A stretch of 64,000 nt of DNA from Elusimicrobiota bacterium (lineage in GTDB: Bacteria > Elusimicrobiota > Elusimicrobia > UBA1565 > UBA9628), in NCBI GenBank assembly GCA_003151975.1, contig PLZD01000058.1:82236-146235 (forward strand), written 5' to 3'. Below are positions 50,720 to 57,575 of this stretch, piece by piece. Position 1 is the first letter of the stretch. Each line of letters opens with the position of its first letter. The notes below the pieces were generated by a model. That model ran no database searches. It was not told the origin of the DNA and was given only the letters and a program-made list of their open reading frames with translations. The position numbers and the translations under genes were made by a program.

Positions 50720-51754
50720 CTAAAAAACGTTGATGAGTTCCAGGCGATATTTCGACCTTTTCCCGTTGCGGTACGTGCGCAAGGTGATCGTCTCGCCGAC
50801 CTTGCTGCGGTCCAGCGCGTTGTACAAGTCGTCGTAGTTCTTGATGGGCATGTCGTCGACGCCGATGATGATGTCGCCGAGCAGCAAGCGCCCGGTGCGC
50901 AAGTCGCGCGAGATGCCCTCGATGCCCGCGCGCGCCGCCGGCGTGTTCGGCGTGATGCTGCGCACGACCACGCCCTGCACGTCGCCCAAAAGCTGCGCCG
51001 TCTGGCCGGGCGTCAAGATCTGCACGCCGATGCCGGGCTGGATCGTTTTCCCGTACTTAATGAGCTGCGGCACGATCCTTTTAATGAAGCTCACCGGCAC
51101 AGCAAAGCCCACGCCCGCGCTGCTGCCCGAGTTCGAGTAAATCATCGTGTTCATGCCGATGAGCTTGCCGTCGGAGTCGATCAGCGGCCCGCCCGAGTTG
51201 CCCGGGTTGATCGCGGCGTCCGTTTGAATCACATCGTGGATCGTGACCTGGCCGATGCCCTCGATCGAGCGGCCCAAGGCACTGACCACGCCGGTGGTCA
51301 AAGTGTTGTCGAGGCCGTAGGGGTTTCCGATGGCGATGGCCTTTTGGCCGACCTGCAGCGATTCGGAGGCGCCGACGGGGATCGGGATCATCTTGGCGAG
51401 CGATTTTGTGACTTGGAGGACGGCAATGTCCTTGCGCGGCTCGACGCCGATGAGCTTGGCCTCAAGTTCCGTGTGGTCCTTGAGGGTGACAAGGAAAGCG
51501 TTGCCGCCGTTGACGACGTGGAAGTTGGTAACGATGTGGCCTTCCTTGTCCCAGATGAATCCCGAACCCGCGCCCTGCGGCACCGCGGACACGTCCATGA
51601 ACACGTTCTGCTGGAACGCGATGTTCGTCACGAAAACGACGGAGGCCGACACGTCCTTGAATATTTTTATCGTGTTCTCTTCGTCGGGGAGCAAGGCCGG
51701 CGCGGGAGAGGCGGCGATCGACAACAAAACGGCGCAAATCAGGATTTTCCTCAT
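50720..51754 (-). CDS. htrA: HtrA/DegP-type periplasmic serine protease with one PDZ domain
   Basis: 344 residues from ATG 51754. Signal peptide (1-20). Trypsin-like catalytic triad His79 (TNFHVV), Asp109 (RKDIAV), Ser187 (GNSGGP), and one PDZ domain (about 245-340, GVVVRSITPNTPAARAGI). Single PDZ resembles DegS/HhoA size class; cleavable-looking signal rather than an anchor. Protein quality control in the envelope. The ATG is fixed by a promoter ending 6 nt before it. Confidence 0.93.
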   Translation of the reverse strand: MRKILICAVLLSIAASPAPALLPDEENTIKIFKDVSASVVFVTNIAFQQNVFMDVSAVPQGAGSGFIWDKEGHIVTNFHVVNGGNAFLVTLKDHTELEAKLIGVEPRKDIAVLQVTKSLAKMIPIPVGASESLQVGQKAIAIGNPYGLDNTLTTGVVSALGRSIEGIGQVTIHDVIQTDAAINPGNSGGPLIDSDGKLIGMNTMIYSNSGSSAGVGFAVPVSFIKRIVPQLIKYGKTIQPGIGVQILTPGQTAQLLGDVQGVVVRSITPNTPAARAGIEGISRDLRTGRLLLGDIIIGVDDMPIKNYDDLYNALDRSKVGETITLRTYRNGKRSKYRLELINVF

Positions 51755-51760
51755 GAATTC

Positions 51761-51789
51761 ATTCTGCCTGATTTGGGGCGGGTGTTCAA
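51761..51789 (-). promoter_or_regulatory. Leaderless promoter of htrA
   Basis: On the minus strand TTGAAC, 17-bp spacer, CAGAAT, then six bases GAATTC and the ATG at 51754. +1 is predicted at the start codon. Confidence 0.7.
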
Positions 51790-51895
51790 CTTCGGACTTA
51801 ATGCAGACGATGTACCGCCGCGGCATACCGGCCAGCGTTAATACAAAGCGGGCGGCACCCGCATGGGTAGACCGTATCCGCCGAAGCCGCGCACG

Positions 51896-52806
51896 CTACT
51901 CATGAAGACCATTCTTTCGAAGAAGAGTTGCAATCTTGGGATGCCTAGCAGACTCAGCGACTTGCAGTGCCGATCTTCCCCGGTCATCCGTCACCGTTGT
52001 GTCCACCCTGCTCTTCAGAAGAAATTCGACGATAGGCAGATAATCGTCATCAGACTTGGCTCGTTCTTGATCCGATGGCTTGGAATCGATATAGTGCGGA
52101 GCGGCGACGGCCCAAAGTAGTGGAGCGTCCCCAAATCGAGGTTTCACATTGAGATCGGCGCCTCGGTCTTTTAGGTACCGCAGCATCGCAAGATTCCGTT
52201 TTTCCATTGCAACGAAAAGCGCTTCCCCTTCCTGGTAATTGATATTCGCCTTGGACTTCAGAAGCAGATCTACTTTTTTCTGCTTCCCTGAGCAACGGCT
52301 TCCGCGAGGGGAGTGTAGCCGGAAAGTCCTTTGACATCCGTTTCCGCACCATTCTTCAGGAGAAGCTCCATGATCTCTTCGCTGTCTACCGGGGAGGCGA
52401 GCGCATATTGAAGCGGCGTAAGTCCCCACGTATCCTTGGCGTTGACTGTCGCGGTTGTCAGAGGCAACCGCCTCAACATCGCGAGATTCTTGTGGTCCTT
52501 GTCCCCGATCAGCGTATGCAGAACCGTTTGCCCGCCCGGCCCGCGAACGAGGACATTCGCATTATGTTTGAGAGCAAAATCTACGAAATCCTTATTACCC
52601 GTTCGGGCTTCTTGGATCAGGAATGGTTCGCTGAAACAGCCTTGATCCAAGATTTCTGGATGCGCGTAGATAAGGGCTTCAGCCTCACGAAGCGCGCCAT
52701 TGCTTAATGCAGCGCAGACGGACTCGAGCGGACCTGGTTTTGATTCGGCCGAGCTAAGTGCCGGATTGGGCAGGAGCAAGGCGAATACCAAAGCCGTTGT
52801 CTTCAT
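51896..52806 (-). pseudogene. Secreted ankyrin-repeat protein broken by a frameshift
   Basis: Frame 1 runs from ATG 52806 (signal peptide MKTTALVFALLLPNPALSS) through ankyrin units such as GQTVLHTLIGDKDHKNLAML and GLTPLQYALASPVDSEEIME, and stops at TAG 52272-52270. Ankyrin sequence resumes without loss in another frame (VDLLLKSKANINYQEGEALF, then ADLNVKPRFGDAPLLWAV) to 51896. The switch point is six As (T-run 52274-52279 on the plus strand); one extra A restores a continuous repeat. It may be a real mutation, slippage-based phase variation, or an assembly error. Less GC-rich than neighbours. Confidence 0.8.
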
Positions 52807-52823
52807 TTTAATCGGTCTAACTC

Positions 52824-52867
52824 GTGAGCATGTGGTTCCGTATAGCACGACTGACGGAATCGCTCAC
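52824..52867 (-). promoter_or_regulatory. Nested stem-loop in the ankyrin-gene leader
   Basis: Outer arms GTGAGC / GCTCAC (52824-52829 and 52862-52867) enclose inner arms TTCCGT / ACGGAA (52836-52841 and 52854-52859) with a 12-nt loop. It ends 17 nt before the ATG. The predicted +1 coincides with the first base of the outer stem, so the mRNA would begin with this hairpin. Confidence 0.42.
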
Positions 52868-52874
52868 ACTCCGA

Positions 52875-52880
52875 ATTATA
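52875..52880 (-). promoter_or_regulatory. -10 element of the ankyrin gene
   Basis: Consensus TATAAT on the minus strand; +1 expected near 52868. No strong -35. Confidence 0.4.
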
Positions 52881-52992
52881 ACGAGAAAACCTGCATTTTG
52901 CCATCCCAGGTGAAAATCAAGTGGAACTTTTTATGGGGGTCAATCGTATACTCTTTATGGGAATCCAGCGATTCGGCCTCGAAAAGCGGTAC

Positions 52993-53020
52993 TTGACAGA
53001 TATAACGTATCTGTTATACT
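52993..53020 (+). promoter_or_regulatory. higBA promoter with palindromic operator in the spacer
   Basis: Consensus TTGACA (52993-52998), 16-bp spacer, TATACT (53015-53020). Palindrome ACAGATA-TAACG-TATCTGT occupies 52996-53014, and an overlapping one, TATAAC-GTATCT-GTTATA, 53001-53018. Repressor binding there would exclude RNA polymerase. The ATG follows 4 nt after the -10. Confidence 0.8.
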
Positions 53021-53024
53021 TGTT

Positions 53025-53369
53025 ATGAACCGCCTAGAGCTGTTGTTCTACCCGGACGGGACATCGGGGCCGGTTAGGGATTATCTCCAAGCCCTTTCGA
53101 AGTCCCGAGACCGCGCGTACGCGAAGCTTTCGCGTGACTTGTTGGGATTGAAGTCGGAGGGCCTTCGCTGCCCTTGGATCACGGTCCGCCCGCTGGGAGA
53201 AGGACTTTGGGAGCTTAAGCGGCTCTATGACGGGATTCAGTACCGATTGTTCTTCTGCGTAGTTGAGGGACGAGCATGGCTTCTGCACGCGATCGAAAAG
53301 AAAAGCGAAAAAACTCCGCTGTCCGACATCCGGCTCGCCCGGGAAAGAATGAGAGGTCTAGGCCTATGA
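53025..53369 (+). CDS. higB: HigB-type toxin (phage Gp49-like family)
   Basis: 114 residues of the RelE-superfamily, Gp49/HigB type (PF05973 style): VRDYLQALSKSRDRAYAKLS, then PLGEGLWELKRLYDGIQYRL and FFCVVEGRAWLLHAIEKKS, with Lys/Arg-rich C terminus. Predicted ribosome-dependent mRNA endonuclease. Leaderless by promoter position. The stop overlaps the antitoxin ATG (ATGA). The operon is in an AT-richer pocket beside the broken ankyrin gene. Confidence 0.9.
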   Translation: MNRLELLFYPDGTSGPVRDYLQALSKSRDRAYAKLSRDLLGLKSEGLRCPWITVRPLGEGLWELKRLYDGIQYRLFFCVVEGRAWLLHAIEKKSEKTPLSDIRLARERMRGLGL

Positions 53370-53713
53370 AAGAAAGCGTCATCGACCCCTTCGACGACTT
53401 GCTCGAAGAAACGATCTACAGCAACCCGCGCAGGGCGGCGTCATTCGCGCGGGAAATCGCCGAGCTCCCCCTCTCATCCCAGCTGGCCATCTGGCGCCAC
53501 CGCCAAGAGGTCACTCAAGAGAGACTCGCGCGCAAGCTCGGCCTCAAGCAGCCCCAAATCGCCCGCATGGAGAGCGCCGGCCACGATCCGCGCCTGTCCT
53601 CCGTGGAAAAACAAACGGCGGCGCTCGGCTATCAAGTCATGTTCGTGCCCAAGCCTCTCGTCCATAAAGTCCTGCGCTTGGTCGCGGCCCATCGGCCGAA
53701 AAAGAAGCCTTGA
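53366..53713 (+). CDS. higA: HigA-type antitoxin, XRE-family HTH
   Basis: 115 residues from ATG 53366. XRE helix-turn-helix at about 39-92: LAIWRHRQEVTQERLARKLG, KQPQIARMESAGHDP. N-terminal acidic region (DPFDDLLEETIYS) may cover the toxin. Expected to bind the palindromes upstream of higB. Its codon use resembles the chromosome more than the toxin does. The stop codon is part of the next promoter's -35. Confidence 0.91.
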   Translation: MKESVIDPFDDLLEETIYSNPRRAASFAREIAELPLSSQLAIWRHRQEVTQERLARKLGLKQPQIARMESAGHDPRLSSVEKQTAALGYQVMFVPKPLVHKVLRLVAAHRPKKKP

Positions 53714-53738
53714 CCGCAGCCAAGCCCGGGGCTACACT
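53710..53738 (+). promoter_or_regulatory. Sigma70-type promoter
   Basis: TTGACC (53710-53715, overlapping the antitoxin TGA), 17-bp spacer, TACACT (53733-53738). About 15 nt of leader with GGAG before the TTG start at 53760. Confidence 0.7.
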
Positions 53739-53759
53739 TCGAAGGACGGCGGAGACCCC

Positions 53760-55094
53760 TTGAAGACCCTGCTCGCTCTGCTGATTTCCCTCTCGTGCTC
53801 GGCCGGCGCCGATGATTTCGGCGCGGCCAAGGTCGTGGTCTTCTCGAAATCCTCCGTCTCGGGCGGCGACGCCGAGAAAGGCGCCGCGCGCGACGTCGTC
53901 AATCAGCAAGGCCAAAAGATCGCCGCCGCCGTGAAAGCCGGGGCTCCCCTGGTCGGCAACCCGGGCAAGGACGCCAGCGAGCGCCTTTCCGCGATCGACT
54001 CCTGCGACCCGCAATCAGCCGACATCGGCGCCGACCCCGACGCCGGCGGCTCGATCACCTGCGGCGGCGACATGTACGATGTCATGACCAGCGGAGGAGG
54101 CGGCACCGACCGCACGGCCAACTCCGGCATCATCCGCTACAACCGACAGTCGGTGCTCGCGCGCGAGGCGCTCTATCAATCCGCTTTTCTCTTTTACCGC
54201 GATCTCAAGCAGCTCGATCTCTCCTCGCGCGGCGCGCCGGGCGACCCGTCGGGCGCGGGCATCGAGGCGAAATCCTCGCGCAACCTGCTGCAGCTCGCGC
54301 GCGAGTCGGTTAAGAAGGCCACGGGCAAGGACGACGCGCTGCTGGCCATGAAGGTGCTGGCCCTCTACGGCCACGACAACCGGTTTAATTTCCTCAGCAC
54401 CGGCGGCGGTTCCAATTCGAACTCCTGCCGCTTGAAATTATTGGATGCGATGAAGCCCAACGCCAACTCGAGCCTCTACCTCAACGGCGCCCTCGGGCGC
54501 GAATATTGGGAAGACGACGTCGCGCGCGCGGCCGCCGTCGACAAGGAGTGCCGCGCCGCCGCGGCGGGCCTGTCCGCCGTCGAGCGCGACATGTGCGGCG
54601 AATACACGAGCTATCAAGCCGATTACTACCACGTCGTGACCTCGGCGTTTCTGAATTGCAGGTGCCTGGCGCGCGGCAACTCGGTGGTCCAGGACATGAC
54701 CGGAGGCTTGCAGCGCAACGCTTACCTCTGGATGGCCGCCAAGTACAAAAGCGACCGCTTCGACGAGGAGATCAAGGCCGGCCTCAAGTCGGCCGGGCAT
54801 ACGCCGGCCGTCGACCTGCTCGCCAAGGCGTGGAGCGAGAAGGGCGGTCTCGACATGACCGGCTCATGGAAGCTGACCTGCGATTCGGCGAAGGCCTCCG
54901 TCTGCGTGGACCGCCTGCAGATGGATTCGTGGGGCTGGAAGGGCTGGTGCTCGAATATTTCCGGCTGCTCGGACGCGCACGTCTCCGCCGCCAAGGCGCT
55001 GATTGCGCGCTACGCCTTCGAGATCAACTTCCGCGTCGACCAGCACTTCATGGGCGTGCAGGTCGCGACCTTCGACCTGCGCTGTGGCCGCTGA
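53760..55094 (+). CDS. Secreted cysteine-containing protein, unknown
   Basis: 444 residues from TTG 53760, chosen because GGAG is 5 nt upstream and it yields a signal peptide (MKTLLALLISLSCSAGADD). About a dozen cysteines in the mature part, several paired (CDPQ/CGGD, CRCLARG, CSNISGC), suggest disulfides. A Gly/Ser-rich stretch occurs near residue 112 (SGGGGTDR). Trp-rich segment DSWGWKGWCSNISG toward the C terminus. No catalytic signature or family recognised. It has its own promoter; nothing downstream is in the same operon with certainty. Confidence 0.75.
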   Translation: MKTLLALLISLSCSAGADDFGAAKVVVFSKSSVSGGDAEKGAARDVVNQQGQKIAAAVKAGAPLVGNPGKDASERLSAIDSCDPQSADIGADPDAGGSITCGGDMYDVMTSGGGGTDRTANSGIIRYNRQSVLAREALYQSAFLFYRDLKQLDLSSRGAPGDPSGAGIEAKSSRNLLQLARESVKKATGKDDALLAMKVLALYGHDNRFNFLSTGGGSNSNSCRLKLLDAMKPNANSSLYLNGALGREYWEDDVARAAAVDKECRAAAAGLSAVERDMCGEYTSYQADYYHVVTSAFLNCRCLARGNSVVQDMTGGLQRNAYLWMAAKYKSDRFDEEIKAGLKSAGHTPAVDLLAKAWSEKGGLDMTGSWKLTCDSAKASVCVDRLQMDSWGWKGWCSNISGCSDAHVSAAKALIARYAFEINFRVDQHFMGVQVATFDLRCGR

Positions 55095-55114
55095 CGAGGG
55101 ACGGTCGAAAATTA

Positions 55115-55120
55115 TATAAT
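55115..55120 (+). promoter_or_regulatory. -10 element of the methyltransferase gene
   Basis: TATAAT, 8 nt before the GTG at 55129; CTGACG lies 18 bp upstream as a weak -35. Leaderless GTG start predicted. Confidence 0.55.
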
Positions 55121-55128
55121 CACGCGTT

Positions 55129-56124
55129 GTGACCAAAGCCGCCTCGCGCTTCATCCCCGAGAAGGAACACCAAAGCCACCACCCGCCGCGCTGCGTGGTG
55201 TGCGGCTCGTTTGCCGCCAAGAAGAGCTTCGACGCCGTCGAAAAGGGCTTTTCCCTCCTGCGCTGCCCCGACTGCGGACTGGGCCGCACCTGGCCCGCCG
55301 TGCCCGGAAGCGAGATCGGCTCCTGGTATCCCGAGACTTATTATGGAAAGGAGAACGTCCGCTTCAATCCGCTCTTTGAAAAGCTGACGCATCTTTTCCA
55401 ATGGCGGCGCGCCGGTGTTCTTCATAACCGCGTGCCGCGCGGGCCCGTGCTCGATGTCGGCTGCGGCCGCGGCTTTCTGCTCAACTTCATGCGCTCGCTG
55501 GGCTACGAGCCGCACGGCATCGAGCTCTCGGAAAACGCCGCCTGGCACGCGCGCAACCGGCTCAAGATCGACGTCATGTCGGGCGATTTCCTGACGATGC
55601 CCCACCAGAAAGAGCGCTTCCACGCGGTCGTCTTCTGGCACACGCTCGAGCACTTCGCCCAGCCCGTCGAGGCGGTCGCGCGCGCGCGCGAACTGCTGAT
55701 CCCCGGCGGTCTGCTGGCCGTCGCCGTGCCCAACTCCGAGAGCCTGCAGGCCCGCTTCTTCGGCCGCAATTGGTTTCATCTCGACGTGCCGCGCCACTAC
55801 TGGCACTTCGGCACGAAATCGCTCGAGCAGCTGCTCAACCGCCACCACTTCCGGCTCGTGCAGGTCGACCACTTCTGCTTCGAGCAGAATCCCTACGGCT
55901 GGCTGCAAAGCCTCTACAACGCCTGCGGCTTCGACTTCAACTTTCTCTATGCGCTGCTCAAGAACCGCAGCGCGCGCACGATGCGCATGCGCGAACACCC
56001 GATCCAGCTCGTGCTGACCGTCGCCTTGCTGCCGCTGTTTCTCACCATCAGCCTCGTGATGACCGTCGTCGAGGCCGCCGCGCGCCGCGGCGGCACGATC
56101 GAGCTCTACGCGCTCAAAGAATGA
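55129..56124 (+). CDS. Class I SAM methyltransferase with zinc ribbon and C-terminal helix
   Basis: 331 residues. N-terminal CxxC pair zinc ribbon (CVVCGS ... CPDCGLGRTWP), then a Methyltransf_23-type domain with VLDVGCGRGFLLNFM, acidic GIELSENAAWHAR, and FWHTLEHFAQP. A hydrophobic helix (LVLTVALLPLFLTISLVMTV) near the C terminus anchors it to the membrane. The type is common in surface-glycan loci. GTG start. The stop overlaps the following glycosyltransferase ATG (ATGA). Confidence 0.88.
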   Translation: MTKAASRFIPEKEHQSHHPPRCVVCGSFAAKKSFDAVEKGFSLLRCPDCGLGRTWPAVPGSEIGSWYPETYYGKENVRFNPLFEKLTHLFQWRRAGVLHNRVPRGPVLDVGCGRGFLLNFMRSLGYEPHGIELSENAAWHARNRLKIDVMSGDFLTMPHQKERFHAVVFWHTLEHFAQPVEAVARARELLIPGGLLAVAVPNSESLQARFFGRNWFHLDVPRHYWHFGTKSLEQLLNRHHFRLVQVDHFCFEQNPYGWLQSLYNACGFDFNFLYALLKNRSARTMRMREHPIQLVLTVALLPLFLTISLVMTVVEAAARRGGTIELYALKE

Positions 56125-57575
56125 GCAGGCGTCTTTGCCTCGCGCTGATCGCGGCCGCGTCATTAGCCATCCACCTCAAAGGCATCGGCTCGCCCATGCT
56201 CGACTATCACTATCACCGCCAGTGCAACACGGCCACGATCGCGCGCAACTATTATCGCAACGGACTGCACTTCGGCACGCCTCAGATCGACTGGGAAGGC
56301 GACTACGAGGGCAAGGCCGCGACCGAGTTCCCGCTCTACATGTGGCTCATGGGCCTGCTGTGGCCGCTGGCGGGCTTGGCCGAGCTCTGGGGCCGCGTGC
56401 TCTCGGCGGGATTTTCCGCGCTGACCGCGATCTATCTTTTCTTGTTCCTCGAGCGGCGCCTATCGAAGGAGGCTGCGTTCGTCTCGAGTTTGGTCTTCAC
56501 GGCGCTGCCCGTCGAGGTCTACTTCGGGCGAACGGTCCAGCCCGAAGCCATGGCGTTGTTCGCGACGATGGGAGCGCTCTACCATTGGGATGTCTGGCTC
56601 GACGCGCCAAAAAAGAAATTTCAATGGCTCGCCGCGACGGCGTTCGCGTTCCTGGCGATCGCGCACAAGCTTCCCTATCTTTATCTGCTGGCGCCGCTGG
56701 CGGCGCTCGCGTGGCTCCCCCCCCGCAGGCGCCCACTGTGGGATTTTTGGTGCTGGGGCTCGTGCCTCGGGGCGCTGGCCGGCGTGTTCGCTTGGTATAA
56801 GTACGCGAGCACGGGAGTGTTCGTCGTGCCCGCGCATTCGGGCGAGTTCTTGAAGATGCTCGAATACGAGCACCTGCCCTACTTCACTTTTTTCTTATTT
56901 TTCTCGCGCCTGCCCGAACTTGCGGCCACCTACCCGGGCCTCGCGATCGGCGGCTGGGGCGCGTACGAACTGTTCAAGACCCGGAAGCTCAATTTCTTCG
57001 CATTCTGGTGGCTGGCGGTCGCCATCGACCAGATCATCGGCGGAGGCTACACGCATTGGCACGAGTACACCTGCCTGCCGTGGGCGCCGGTCAACGCCGC
57101 GTTCATCGGCGTCGGGTTCTGCGAGCTCTGGATCAAAGCGCGGGGCCTTGCGGCCCATAAGCGCAAGCAAGCCCAGTCGTTGCTTGCCGCCGCGGCACTG
57201 TCGATCCCGATCTACGCCGCGGCGCGAGTCGGGCACTGGTACCGAAACGGCCTCCCTTATCTCGCCGGCGCGCAAGCCGCCGCGGCGGCCGCAAGCCAAC
57301 CCGAAGACCTTTTCGTCTGCAACGAGCGCACCTCCTCGGCGTTTCTTTTTTATCTAGACCGAAAAGGCTGGGCGTGGGACGCGACCGAAACGACCTTCGA
57401 GGCCAGCCGCGCTTTGCTCGACGAGAAGATCAAGGACGGCGCCAAGTACTACGCGAGCTCTTCAGAGCGACTGGCTTTGCCGAATCTGAAAGCTTGGTCG
57501 GATTATCTGCGCTCGCGCTTCAAGCCCGTCTACGCGAAGGACGACTTGGTCATCTTCAAGCTCACGGGATCGTGA
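56121..57575 (+). CDS. PMT/ArnT-like membrane glycosyltransferase (GT39/GT83 type)
   Basis: 484 residues. About ten transmembrane helices. First periplasmic loop has the substrate motif region YHYHRQCNTATIARNYYRNG and DWEGDYEGKAATEFPLYMW with acidic residues. Transfers a sugar from a polyprenyl-phosphate donor to an acceptor facing the periplasm (family knowledge). Coupled to the methyltransferase. Its 3' end overlaps the convergent GT gene by 14 nt; a small hairpin CTCACG-GGAT-CGTGAG (57561-57576) covers both stops. Confidence 0.85.
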   Translation: MSRRLCLALIAAASLAIHLKGIGSPMLDYHYHRQCNTATIARNYYRNGLHFGTPQIDWEGDYEGKAATEFPLYMWLMGLLWPLAGLAELWGRVLSAGFSALTAIYLFLFLERRLSKEAAFVSSLVFTALPVEVYFGRTVQPEAMALFATMGALYHWDVWLDAPKKKFQWLAATAFAFLAIAHKLPYLYLLAPLAALAWLPPRRRPLWDFWCWGSCLGALAGVFAWYKYASTGVFVVPAHSGEFLKMLEYEHLPYFTFFLFFSRLPELAATYPGLAIGGWGAYELFKTRKLNFFAFWWLAVAIDQIIGGGYTHWHEYTCLPWAPVNAAFIGVGFCELWIKARGLAAHKRKQAQSLLAAAALSIPIYAAARVGHWYRNGLPYLAGAQAAAAAASQPEDLFVCNERTSSAFLFYLDRKGWAWDATETTFEASRALLDEKIKDGAKYYASSSERLALPNLKAWSDYLRSRFKPVYAKDDLVIFKLTGS

